64,000 nucleotides of DNA from Microdochium bolleyi. Lineage: Eukaryota; Ascomycota; Sordariomycetes; Xylariales; Microdochiaceae. The DNA lies in assembly GCA_001566295.1 (NCBI GenBank), contig KQ964246.1, positions 1,550,001 through 1,614,000 on the forward strand, in the 5' to 3' direction. The notes under the pieces are model-generated. The model was not told where the DNA came from. It saw nothing but the letters and a program-made list of their open reading frames with translations, and did not search any database. Made by a program: the position numbers and the translations under genes. This document shows, piece by piece, positions 22,397 through 34,604 of this stretch. How positions within the stretch are numbered: position 1 is the stretch's first letter; each line of letters starts with the position of its first letter.

Positions 22397-24056
22397 CTAA
22401 TACGCAGGGCAGCCCTCCAGGGCGCGTTGAAAAGCGCCAGAGAAGTGCTGCTGCATGGCGAGGAAGTGGTAGACGATGCCACCAAGTACTGCAACGTGCC
22501 ACAGGTTGTGGGCATTTCCAAAATAGTCGAAGGCGCCTGGGTACCACCGCTCGGGAACCTTGCTGGCGTAGATGATGGCGCCGATAACATAGACGGTCAG
22601 CGACTTCAACAGATTCGAGTCCGAGTAGAAGTCGAGCGCCCATTGGAAACCACGGGTATATATGACCTGAAAGATAGGGAGGAAGCCCGTCGCGCCGAGA
22701 CCGACGAAGAAGGCGACGCGGACCCAGGCCATGTTCTGCTGGTTAAAGCGCGGGTTCCAGGGAAGGATGACGCCGATGATGCCCAGGACCATGGTCGCCG
22801 TGATATACGACCACCTGCTCACCGGCTCACAATAGAAGACGGTGTACTCGGTGGTCATAATCGAAGCGGCGATTAGCAGAGAGATCCCTGTGTAGTCGAC
22901 ACAGGCGAAGCACTCCATGAGGCCCTGGTCGGCATGACAGCTCATCGTGTGCCAGACCGTGCTGCAGATCAGGCACTTGCAAGCGGCGAAGAGGAACACT
23001 CCAGCGATGAACATGTCGGTTTTCGTGTACAGCGCAAAGTCTGCCGAGGTCGGATAGAAGTAAAACGCGATGGCGAGTACAATTACCAGGCCCAGCGCGT
23101 GCGTCCAGATGTTGACCGTCTCATTCGACACTCCAAAAATGGAGCGGACACAGCCCAGCGTCGTCTCACGGAATCGGTAGCCACTGCGAATGTGCGGATT
23201 GACACGCCAGGGGATGGGCAGCTCGTTGTATGTCAGATGCCCTCGCTCGCGAGCCCTCGCAATCGCCTTTTGCACAGTGTCCTCGAGTGACTCCTTGGCG
23301 TGCCGGGCCTGCTCGAAGCCTTCGTTGACGACGCCTCGCGCGCGCTCAAGACCCTTGTCCATCACCTTTCGGCCCTCGTCCATGAAGCTCTCAGCGGCAT
23401 CGGTTGCGTTGGCAATTCCCTGGTCGCGCATCTTGACCGCTCGTGTTTCGAAATCGTCCAGCATGTCGTCAAGGAGCTCAATGCCCACACGAGCCTTCTC
23501 GTTCATGGATTCGGCGGCAGCCATAGCATCGTGATAGCGTGCATCAAGCGTTTCGACCATGACCTGCAACCTCTTCCGGCCGGCGCCCATAAATTCGCCG
23601 GAAACCTGGGAGCACCTCTCCCGTACGGCCTGGAGGGTGGCAAACGTCCTGGCCACGCTGGCGTCGATGCTGTAGTCGCTGAGGTTCTCGAAATGTTGGA
23701 GGCGGCGCTCGAGCTCTGTGAGAAATTGGTCCATCTAGAAAGTCACCTAGTCAACAGGCTGTACTTGGAATATGCTGCAGCGCAGTGCTGCGATTGCCGA
23801 GTGGTCTGGGGCATACCTTCAGCAAGAGTGCCTCCTCGCCGTCCATGAAATGGTTGACGATAGATTTCCTTCTGCCCGCGGCCAATTGCGAGGTGGGTCT
23901 CCTTTGCCGAGGCTGGGCATCTTGTGTATCGTTTCCGGAAGCTGCAGCCAGCGAGGGCAACAGCAGGCTCTGGCCATCTTGCTGCTGCTGCTGTTCCGAG
24001 CAGTCTTTCTTTGTGTACGAGGAGGCGTAGGACATGTTTGCGGAAGTGAAGTCCAT
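22397..24056 (-). CDS. PAQR/hemolysin-III family membrane protein, Izh3 type
   Basis: Exons 24056-23817 and 23734-22397 give 525 residues. The C-terminal half is a PAQR domain: a conserved SNETVNIWTH motif ahead of the first helix, then seven hydrophobic segments, with the metal-site histidines in STVWH near helix 2 and HNLWH plus VYHF near the last helix. The first 240 residues are hydrophilic and largely helical (predicted amphipathic/coiled). This two-part layout and the length match yeast Izh3 (YLR023C), a membrane protein tied to zinc and sterol homeostasis, rather than the short Izh1/2/4 proteins. Exon 1 carries a poly-Gln stretch and ends in phase 0. Exon 2 opens exactly with ATG after the acceptor, so a shorter isoform from the unspliced RNA is possible. 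The ligand is unknown. Confidence 0.9.
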
Positions 24057-26450
24057 ATTTTCTGTATACTAGTCGGCTTGTGCCCCACGGCGGAGGGCAC
24101 GGTTATTATGGCGGGAATTGGATGACGGAATGTGCTGAAGAAGAGCAGGAGGCTGGCCGGCTTGCTGTTATAAGAAAGAGGTCAAGGGAATGGAAGAGCA
24201 GGGGCCGAAGGGCCACAGGGCCAAGCGTGGGGACCGTCGTATTTGCCGTGCTGCAGTTGATGCCCCAGGGGTGCTGTTTTGTGTCTGGGGCCGAGGCGGT
24301 TTCCCGAGGGGAGCCGGGAAGGAGACGAGTTCGTGGTTGATATCCCAGAGACGACTAAAGTCTGTGGTAACTTCAGTCTCGGCCTCGGTCGAGCGGCAGG
24401 CGTGGATTGCAAAGGAATAGGGGTCTTTCAGGGAGCGACTTGGGCGAGGCGAGGAAAGCAATAGAAGCAATAAAAGTCGGGCGGAGAAAGAAAGACTTGA
24501 GGAAGGAGCAACAGACCCCAGGCCAGCGCCTGCCGAGCAAGCATGTGGGTGTGGCGATTGGTTGTTGAGAAGCTCCGCAGCTGTTCGGGCTTTGATTGGT
24601 GGCTGTCCTGGTGGAGATGGGGTTGGCGCAGGGGCAAAAACACCTTGCCGGCAGCCGATTCTGGTAGGAGGCAGAGGTATTCCGTGCTTGCAGCAGCATC
24701 ACTTTCCTACGTCTCCGACGCAGAGTCCGAGACCCCTCTCAGCCCGCCACTGCCATCCCTGGCTGGCTGCCGGTCCTGGTCACATGGGGAGCGCCAAAGA
24801 ACGCCGCCATCCAGGGCTGTCTTGCGACAGGGTGTGCATATCTTCCCTGCTCCGCTGCGTCACTTGCCGGTTGTCCTGGCAGCTTCCTGTCTGCTACTAC
24901 TCAGCGGTGCTCGTCATGTCATACTGACCAGTGTATGCTGGTAAGAGCTGGCTGCATGGTCACGATCGTCGAAACAGCGGTCATCGCTGTGCTTTGCCGC
25001 AGGACGAAGTCAATAGCTCCAACTAATTAGCCTATGTAATTGGACGTACTCCATTGTACATAGCCAGGGCCTAGTAACGCTTAGTCAAGTGCCAGTCGGG
25101 TCCAGATGGACGTTGTCCCAACAAAGTTGCAGAGAACCCCTTGCTTGCCGACTTTCGGAAGAGGACGCGTGCAAGAAGACATCTCAACCCCCTGATCAGT
25201 TCATTGTCAGTCAGCAAGCCAGAACTGCGCGCAAAGTCAGAAACAGGGACCATACATCTGGAATGTTATCGACTGAACATTGAACCACAAATCACAGTCC
25301 CGACCTACGAGGACTCGCGGTGTCACCATAAGCCCAAGCGGGGCCAGCTAATTGGCCACAAAGGAACCCGCCGCATTTTCACATGCCTCAAGATTTCTAC
25401 TCGCCGTCGACTTTGGGTTGTCTTGAGATAATCAGCCCCGATAAGCAATTGGGACGATCTCTGCCTCTCGCCTCTCATACGGGCTCAGCCTATGGGGATG
25501 CGGCAATCCGGCGCGAAACGAAATCATGCTACACTTGACTAGCATGGTAATGGCTTGCAATGCAACCTGTCTCAGTCATTCAGGGTGTGAGAAAAAATGC
25601 CGATGTTGACATAGAGGAGCTGAATTGCTGGCCTCAGATACCAGGACACCATGTGACAAAACTACGCATACCCTAGTGAATTTGGGAGATGTTGCTCCGA
25701 ACTCCACAACGAGGACCGATCTGTGATGGACAATCAATGTGACGTTGGCCATCCTCGGAGTTGATTCCGCTACGTCACTAAGGCAAGGGACCTCTAATAG
25801 TTTATGAGCCTGCGAAGGACCGAAGCTCTGGACTCACGGGATACCAACTCGACAAAAACGAGCTGTATATCTACGCCCGCGTCGGTAAGGGCCTGTCACT
25901 CCAAAGGGCTCCTCAGGACGCACTACTTTAACGCAGGCCAATGGTAGTGAGATATGCACCTAGCCTTGGAGAAGTTGTGTATCTCGATGATGATATATGG
26001 ATGTCGCTGACAGTGCTCTGCTTGTCCGACATTACGGTACCCACAACCTTATGCGCGGAACACTCGTGCTCGAATGGAAATGCAAAACCAGATTCTCAGT
26101 GCTAGAGATTCTACAGTTGAATTGGAATGAGCCGATCATATTCCTCCGGCACCCAAGTGTTGGGCAATCCGACAGACTTGATTGTGAGTAACAAGTACCT
26201 GACCTAGTTCAAAATAGCTCGAGTGCTTCAGCGCAGCAAGCAGCCGTGACTGGAAGCTGCCCCACTGTTTCCCAAACCCCTGCTCTTCAAGACTGCCATC
26301 CACGTTTGCGCTGAACATGAAATCACGAACTGCCAACACCTCCGAACACGACACCGCTCCACACTCAACGACGTGAATAGCTACAGCTCCTCAGCGCCAG
26401 GAGCTCCACAAACACAAAGCTCCAGCACGGCCGCAATAAGCACGAACGCA
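24057..26450. other. intergenic region, PAQR / THOC5 genes
   Basis: A 2.4-kb spacer between divergent genes. I see no coding potential; the part from about 24950 to 26350 is somewhat more AT-rich than the rest of the window. The in-frame open reading before the THOC5 ATG begins only with non-ATG codons, so it was left out of the gene. Confidence 0.5.
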
Positions 26451-27318
26451 ATGGCGATCGACGAGATTGTGACAGACCCGAATCTGTCGGCCGTCCTAGG
26501 CGCATCGCGCGAGACGCGCCTCCACGCTCTCGCCCTCGTCGACCAGCTCGCCGCTGTTGGCTCCCTCGACGCCGCGTCCCCAGACATCCAGTCCGAGGCC
26601 TCTAAGCGCCAGAAGCTTCTCATCACCAACCTCGCGCAGCTTCGCGGCATGCACCGCGCCGCTCAGTTCGGCGCCCGACAGACAAAGACGCAGACCTCCG
26701 AGGCCCGCCACGAGGTTGACACGCTGCACCTCCAGCTCCAAAACCTCTACTACGAGCAGCGGCACCTCCAAGGCGAGATCGCCGCCTGTGAGTCATACGA
26801 GTATGTTCTGTCTTCGTACATAGTCTTCAATCGGGCGTGGGAGCAAGATGTGCCCTAGATCAAGCAAACAAGCAAACTAACGTCACGCCCTTCGTGTTAC
26901 ACAGCCACACATACCAACAGCTCCCTCTGATCCCGGTGGAGGAGTTCCTCGCGCTACAGCCCGAGCACGAGAACAATGACGACGAGAACGCACTCATGGT
27001 TGCCCGCATCGAGCACGAGCGCGCGGAGCGTGAGGCCCTCGAGCAGCAGCGCATGGAGCTGCTGAAACGCAAGCAGAAGCTCATCGCCGACAACAAGAAG
27101 AGGAAGGACGACCTGGCGAATCTCGACAAGGAGTTGGAGAAGTTCATTGATGTAAGTTCTGTTCTCGCGTGTCTTTATGTTTGTGTTATCGCTCGTGCTG
27201 TACATGGTGATATCTATTTAAGCCCGGGAATTGCTCTGCTAACAAGAGATCACGCCGTTTGTAGGCTGCAAAACCGATCCAGAACCTATTCGACAAGAAT
27301 GTGCAGCCTACTGCGTGA
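26451..27318 (+). CDS. THO complex subunit, THOC5/FMIP family
   Basis: Subunit of the nuclear THO complex, which couples transcription to mRNP assembly and export. Exons 26451-26800, 26905-27151 and 27265-27318 give 216 residues, the short form usual in filamentous fungi. Family landmarks are the start EIVTDPNLSAVL, the coiled-coil segment LHLQLQNLYYEQRHLQGEI, the LPLIPVEEFLALQPEHE block just after the first splice, and a second charged coiled coil (about residues 140-195). The last exon encodes the AAKPIQNLFDK end. Intron 1 uses the GTATGT donor; a closer GTGAGT at 26788 would cause an early stop with the same acceptor. The reading frame is open upstream of 26451 but without an ATG. Confidence 0.88.
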
Positions 27319-30300
27319 AACGTACTGTAAAGACAACAAACAGGCAGCCTCGACGATCGCCGGAAATATCCTGGTCCGTGGTATCAGTTTCGCCACCAAA
27401 GGCTCGCGGGCGTGGACTTGAGAGTTGCGCCTTGGCTCACAACATCACGAACGGATTCATGCCTGAGTTGGTAGCCACAGCTCATAGCGTGGTTGCGTGA
27501 GCTGTGAGGACGAGCAAACCGCGAATGTTCGTCAGCGCGCGCGACACGACTTGTATACCAAGCCGCGAGCCTCATCTGAGCACACTACCACCAATGAGAC
27601 GATAGCAGCGAGACTTGGCTCCTTGACATACTCGGAGCTTCCCACCACATAGTTCTGTGGCACGCAACAATCATGTCTACCACCTAGACGACTGCTTGAT
27701 AGATATGGAACACAAGCAGCATGGATGTGATGTGCAGAGGGCTTAAAGCCATCTCCGAACACACTCACAGGTCCAGCTCCAGCTTCCTTGATTAGTCGTC
27801 CGGGCATGCACTCAACGGTTAGGCTGGACCGAAGTCTGATTCAACAGCGGCACCGCGACGTTCATATCTCATTGGTGTCAGTCATCCCTTCGTCGGGAGC
27901 ACGCAAGTGCTCGACCACCGTATATGAGCTAGACTCGCCCGTCTATATCATTTAACCGCAGTGTCTTCTGCACATGATGCGTGCTCGAAGGACACCGCAC
28001 CTCTGCGTCCGCGCAGCGATAGCCGTTCCCGCCGCTGCTGTCGGCTGGTTTTGCAGGGGTCTTGCAAAGGCAGGCGCATATGGTGGCAGGGGAGCAGTAC
28101 AGGAGTAGTATCAGCGTTTGATACATAGTCTTGGTGTAACACATCACTATCAATACATCCAGGTGGGGGATCGATCGTCTCGTACGGCATGATCACCTGG
28201 CCTCTTTACTTGTGCGTGCTGTACGTAGGAGCCGTGGGGGCCGAGCTCGGGTTTGCTGCAACGCAGTGCAAATCAAGGCAAGCACTCGGTGAACGCCATC
28301 GAGACTTCGGAGAACAGCACAGTGGTCGGCTATCCCTCGCCATTGTTGTCCAGGATAGAGACCAACAGAAGTCACACCGGTTGATGTTCCCTCCCAGCGG
28401 AGCACGACATTGGCACTAGGGATGTCGGGTACACTATCACAACGACGACAGAGAAAGCTGATATGAGACTGGGATATGCAGCGGCCCCGTCCGAATCCAC
28501 AGAGACGCTGTCGAACAGCGGCGCCAACGAAGCAGACAACTACATCACCTGCATAGGAGCGCAACGGAGTGGCCGCGTCGCGTGATACCTACAATTCCTA
28601 GAACTGCCGACCCCCTTGTCTGCCGCCTCATGCGCGGGGTCCCGAAGCTTCCGCCGTGGTCGTGAGGGTCGGCCGAAGCTGCTGAAGAAGTAAACCCCGT
28701 CCCCCGAATTGTCCTGTGTCCGCGACCCCGAAGCCCGGGGGCCCCTCCTTTTTTATCTCATGACTCTTTGGATCCCGGACCTGTCGGACCAGAACGACGT
28801 GGCTTATCTCCCACGATGCAGCATCCCGTTGGCCCTAGCGAGTAGCTAGCTCCGGTGATAACGGTATCTTGCCATAGCCCGCATGCCCGCGAATGTGAAG
28901 GAGGAGGGCGAGCGCATGCAAGTGTCAAGGGTTGGGGTATAATGGTAGTCACGCGTCTGATAATCAAGCATCAATCACACCACCACCACTACACTTCCCC
29001 GCCTTGCGTCCATGACATCTGACATGCCGGAGCATCCGGATCCTCTTCGCAGTTGATTGTGCGGCTGCAGGTGTGGCGGCTGGGACGTAGCCTCTAGTGC
29101 CTCGAGGCTCCGCCGGCGAATAGCCCACGGGTGCCTCGGGAAGCACGGAAGACGTCGAGAATCGTCTCCGGATTGTGCACAGCACCTTCTCTCAGCACTC
29201 GGCTTTTGGGCGCTGACGGGTCGATGATATTCCGGCACGAGGACGGGAGTGCTCAGATTAGGCAAGCATTGATATCGCACGTGGGTAAGGGACTCTAGCC
29301 CAGGGTTCAGATCGGGTTCTTGATCTCGCCCGTCATCAACGACCAAAGCAGGAAGGGTCCTGTCGGCGTAGTCTGCCCGGGGACTGATCACCGGCAGACG
29401 AGTTGGACCCTTGATCTGGATAAGTAAGCACACACATTACAAATCGGTGCCCCTTGGTAATCAGGTGGTGCTTCGATGTCGCTCGCGACATGCCAAAGGT
29501 GTTATGGGTCGCGGCACCGCCGTTGATGCCCGGGCTAGTGGTGGTGCGCTGTGAGGTCTGCAGAGTCTGATGGATGATGCCCACCTGTCGAAAGCGGAGA
29601 TTCCGCACCAGCCAGGCACTGGACGGACCTACGACACCTTAAGGTAGTTTAGGTACCTTGTAAATGGCTCGCTCAAGGCTGGCAACGCTTCCCTGTCAGA
29701 ACCGGCGGACGAGCTCTCTAGACTTTGAGTCATCCTCGCGCGGTCCAGCAGTGCAGAATCGCGGTCCTGGAAGATGGTGATTCTTGCGTGGACGTGCATA
29801 ATTAACAGCATGTGCTGAGCTCGGAGCGTCCATTGTGCACGGCCGATGGCCACGGACAAAGGGACGTTCTGCCTCCCAAAAGAAAGTGACCAAACACTTG
29901 CGACGAACCAACTCTCGAGCGGGCCGACGCCGCGGCGATCGATCTCATGGCAATCCCTGCCCGGAGACTTCTTGTGCACCGAGATGCAAATTTGCAGCCT
30001 CGGGTCATGCCGTGAGATCCAGGGGTCGCGAGCGGACGAGTACACCCAGTACTGTATGGAGCATTTTGAGAGCATGACTCCATCGTCCTGCACAGAACGG
30101 AACGATCGCGGCGAACCCCGAGCGGGCGAGGCATAATGCGCGAGATGCGCAAGCAAATCATTGTGGGACAACGCAAAGCAGCGGGCCGTGCAGGTGGAGC
30201 TCTTCCAATTAGTTGCACGCTTCGGAATCCCGACCAGAAAACGCGGAAACGCCGCGAGAAGCGCAAAGAGGTGGCTGTCGGGAACTGTCGGTGGTGGACC

Positions 30301-33300
30301 CGCGTCTTGTAAGGGCTGTCTGTACAAAGTTTGCACAAACATAACTGCTCATACCAAGACCTCACAAGCATCATAGGTGCTGGTCGCAATCTCAGAACTC
30401 TCCTATACCACTCAGCAGCCAAGCAGATCGTGCGACCGCACCCGGCATCGCATAATTTACCTTGTCGACTTGCTCGTTGCTAGGATTAGTAATAGTGCCG
30501 GACCTCTCGGGACATGCGAATGAAAAGGTGCCACCCGATGGTTGACGAGCAACAAGTGAATGGCCCGCCAGAGGTCGTCGGGACGCCGAGCGTCAAGGAA
30601 TCCCGAGTCACCGGCAGGCTGCGGCAGCCTCCGCCGAGCAGGGCTATTCAACCAATCAAGCGCTCCATGAGCTGCCCGAGGCGAGGAAATTAGCAGTAAC
30701 CCCATGCGTCCCTGGCACCCATGGGTCTAACGTTGTCGCCCAATGCCACCCTGGCTGCCGTATCAGTGGAATGAGGCTCCCTTGTCCACGCTGTGCGTTT
30801 TGGCACGCCAAGGTCGGTGACGCACTCGAAACAACTCTTTCCGTCCTCGTCGTCCCCAAGGAGGCCTCCTGGAATTGCGGGATTGCGTTGCAGCTGGGTG
30901 GCCAAGGTTTACAACAGCTGATCACCTTGCCGCCTATCGAGATGTTCTCGGCTGAACCCAATTCGTCCGTGGTGAGGAGTGCGACATGCTGTCACTAGAG
31001 ACATTAGCACAGTAGTTGGGCACTGATAGTAGCCCAATGGGTGAGAGTCGTCCCAAGACTACTGTACTCACGTTGCTGATCGGCCAAATGGACGAACCGT
31101 GCACACTATGTGCTGAGGTTTGATGAAGTCCAGCAAATGCAGATGCTGACGGACAGAATTGCATGAAGCCGGTGGGCCATTCTACGTTGCCCTTCCCGCA
31201 CGGGACAGCCAGAGCGATTGATCTAATCTAAGCACTTGTACAGTGGTATAGAGTAGTTATCGAAGTATGTGGCGGCTGGCACGCAGCAGATGAGCTCGTG
31301 GTAAAACGTCCGCCATGCTTCTCCACCGCAGTCTGGGTCAAACACATGCTACCGAAACCAGTGATGGTCGGTCGATTAGTTGGATAACACTAGAGGAAAG
31401 CCACACGTGGTGGAACGGGCCTATCAACGTTGACCGCTTGTTGAGCATCATAACACGAGATGCTCTCGTGACAGCGATGACGACAATTTGCGGTGTAGGT
31501 GCTACTAGGTCTGTTCGCGACTGCTCCTCAGGAGATCTACTACCCAGGTTCCTGCACGAGAGGGCAAATCGTCAGCGACTACATGCGCTAGACAGACCGT
31601 GGCTTAACGATGGTGAGTGCGCCAGGTCAGTCAGGTAGAGAAGGTACCTTGGCATTTGTGAGCCATGGCTCAATCCCCATGCACCGTACTCCATCTGTAC
31701 GCTTGCAGGAGAGGGCACTCGGTTTCGTATCCTGGTTGAAGTGGCTGGCGCCTGCACTGCTCTGCATGCGTGCTGATGTCAGTCTGGAGACATGACATTA
31801 GCGCGCTGCACTAGGTCGAGTCGGCTGGTCGCCCGCATGTGTATTCGCATCGTGGGTTGGAAGAGTCATCAGTGATCTGGCAGGCTTTCGAGATAACCAC
31901 AGGCAGGAGGTCAAGCAGGATGAGCGTCACCTCGACTGTACTGCTAGCTGGGCTCAAAGTCGGACAGGCACCGAGCAGTGACGAGGGGACTTGAAGCAAG
32001 CTCACCCATGTTCTGTTGGGCCTGTGAGTGAGTGGGCCGAAAATGCGGCTGACCATCATGATCCCTAACGAAGCCTTCAAGGACGTCCAGGTCTGCCAAG
32101 GTAGAGCAGGCATCTTGCGGGACTTCAAACATTTCCTTGGCTGGACCATCGATCAGCAGTATCATGATGACGAGTCTCGTAGAGTACCGCATTCTGCAAA
32201 AGTAGCAAAGCCAGGATTGAGGGAGATTGAGGCGTGAAACCAAATGCACTCCTTCTTGGTGGAACGTGCCAGCCACTGAAGGCTTTGGTCGGGCACGAAG
32301 ATACATTTGCTGAGTCGGCCGCTGGCTATGTCCGTGGCCGACGGATCTGGAAGCTGTAGAGTCGTAGTCCCGAGGCCACTTGTATGCGAACCCGAGGACT
32401 GCCGTGTTGTCGCGGCGCAACATGCAACCAAGATAAGAGCGGGAAACGTCTCAAGTGCTTGGTGGTGGTGGTGGTGGGGGGGGGGGGGGGGCGGCTTTCA
32501 CACGACGCACATCAGACTTTGCTTCAGTTGTTTGCAGTCCTCGTTGCGCCTTCCCCCCAACCCAAAGTTTCAGACCATTTTATCCGCCGCACACCAAGCC
32601 AAGCCCTCCGCCTCCTGCAGGAGATCGTAACCAAGCTGAAAGTGAACCGCCACAAACATGCATATAATGCTCAGTCAAGCACCAACATCAGCCACTGCCC
32701 TGCGTGTGTGGGATGCTGCTAAACATGGCAGGCCTGGATGCCGATTCGATGCCTGGGGTCTGGAGTCCGGAGAAGTCAACGGCGGCCCAGACCCGATCCA
32801 GTAACTTGCACTGATCGAGGTGCCATGACGCGCGCTGGCCACCCTTTCCACCATCTCAACCCTGTGAACACAGCCGAGCGCCCGTCAGCATCTTGCCGCT
32901 GTCGAGGCTGAGTGAGCGGACCCCGCAAGTGCAAAACGTTGCTCGGTGCTGCAGTGACAGAAACGGCTTTGCTCATCTCGGGATCTGGCATGTCACAGAC
33001 TCCTCGGGTGATGGGGTTCTCTCTTTCTGATGGAACGGAATCCCTACGTAGTATTGCCGATCGTCCAGATAGGGCGAGAAAGACTAGGCAAGCACAAGGC
33101 GGCATTTCCAACGGGGCCACTCGCCCACGGGGTCGGAGCGTGGAGCCAGGCAATGCCAGCATCGCCTGTCAGCCGAGAAAAGAACGCCATGGGCGGAGTA
33201 CGGTGCCAATAGCGACGGGATCGACTTGTCGATCGCAGTATGGCACCCTGCCACTATTTAGTTGTACCTAGCAAGCGAGGTCGACGGCACGCCGGCTGGT

Positions 33301-33766
33301 TCGTGGAGGAAGCCGGATCGACCAGTCGACCAGTCGCAGGCCCAGGCACGCAGTGGAAGCAGCACAACGGCTCAGGAACACAGCCTTTAAGGTTCACAGC
33401 GTGACGCGGTGCGGAGCAACGATAAGCAGCAGGAGCCGACAATGCAGCTTGAAGACCGTTGTTGTGCGAGGGACAACTGACTGCAGGTCATCGTCAGAAA
33501 TGCAAGCCAAGAGCCGACAGGGGACGTCTGCTGGCACACTTTCCATTGCGAAAGTGTCTGCCTGGCCGGTTTTTGGCTGTCTGGCTGGACCCTGCCCGGG
33601 TGCTCCAGAGGACCAGAGTGCACGATAGGCGCAGTCCTTTCGAGGGGAATTCGCGAAAAACAGCTGCGGGCGGGCAGTGCCGGGCAGGCTGCAGCATTGA
33701 AGGCAGGGACTCCAGAGAATCTCACGATACATACCCAGACACGGCACAGAGATGAAGCATGGCATG
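27319..33766. other. gene-free region of about 6.4 kb
   Basis: No recognisable protein on either strand. The longest ATG-initiated frame is 237 codons at 29629-30342 (minus); its translation matches nothing I know, and its length is within what chance allows at this GC content. A GGT repeat and G run are listed separately. The right end leads into the long leader of the glycosyltransferase gene. Confidence 0.5.
32461..32491. repeat. GGT repeat running into a 16-G homopolymer
   Basis: Five GGT units are followed by 16 consecutive G. The tract meets the pattern for G-quadruplex formation on the plus strand. It lies in non-coding DNA. Confidence 0.8.
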
Positions 33767-34604
33767 GTTGCTTGCTGGCTTTGTCGCACAGTCGCACTGC
33801 CAGCCGGGCACTTCTTGAACTTTTTCGCCCGTCCCATACTGCAGACGGCTCTGGCAGACCAGCCCCCCTTGACAGCGGGCACGCTAGCTGCGGCCGTGGA
33901 GCCTCGCTCATTTCCCGCGGCTCACCTCTTAATTTGAGCAGCGCCCTTTCTCGCTGCTTCGTCCTCCCGGTCCTCCGTCCATCCCGCGCCAGGCCACTCC
34001 AAGTGCACACCACTTCCCAGTTGGCCCCCCCAAGCTCCGCCAATTTCTCAGCCTGCCTCCCGCTGCCTTCCTTGCCTTGCCTCGCCTCGCACTCCCTCCA
34101 TCTCTTCCCATCTTATCCCACTAATTCCTTTGCCATCTCGCCGCACTGAGCTTGCACAAGGCTGTCGTCGTCGCCGTCGTCGTTTGCCCTGCGTCTCGCT
34201 GTCGTGGTCCTTGCAAGTCTGGTGTATTCGACGCTCAGTCTTCACCTTTCGCCTGTCCTTCGCCGTCTTGCACGCCGAACCGTCGTCATCATTTCTGGAC
34301 CAAGGCCTTGTCAATCTCACCCGCTCCCGCTCCCCTTGGACCCCATCCAATTTCCTCCTGAGCTCTTCCATCCCTTCCGTCAGCCATCAGGTCTCAGCTG
34401 CGACCTGTCCCTCTTCAAGTCAGACGGACATCTCTCTTGGTACCCGACACGACCAACGCTCGTCCACCACATCAACGCGTCGACAACACCGGCGACTGGT
34501 CTGCTTTCCGGTTCGCCAGCTCTGACGGGTCCGACTTCCAGTCTATTGCTGGCTTCTTAATCTCGTCTAAGGTCAAGTGCTCAACGGAAATCAGACCTGC
34601 AAAG
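33767..34604 (+). promoter_or_regulatory. 838-bp ATG-free, pyrimidine-rich leader/promoter
   Basis: No ATG occurs on the plus strand between the one at 33764 and the start codon at 34605. From about 33900 the strand is strongly C/T-rich, with CCTTG/CCTCG-type runs near 34070-34090. This is what a strong fungal promoter followed by a long 5' UTR kept free of upstream ATGs would look like. The transcription start is not visible directly. Confidence 0.6.

Noticed and set aside
26373..26450. N-terminal extension of the THOC5-like protein
   Set aside because: The frame is open but has no ATG before 26451; the apparent start is GTG.
28929..28985. tRNA-like D-arm sequence (GGTATAATGGTAG)
   Set aside because: No anticodon stem or T arm follows at the proper distance, and no acceptor-stem pairing could be found.
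29629..30342. 237-codon ATG-initiated frame on the minus strand
   Set aside because: It could be an orphan gene, but two frames overlap here, no domain or signal is visible and chance can explain the length. Transcript data would be needed to revive it.
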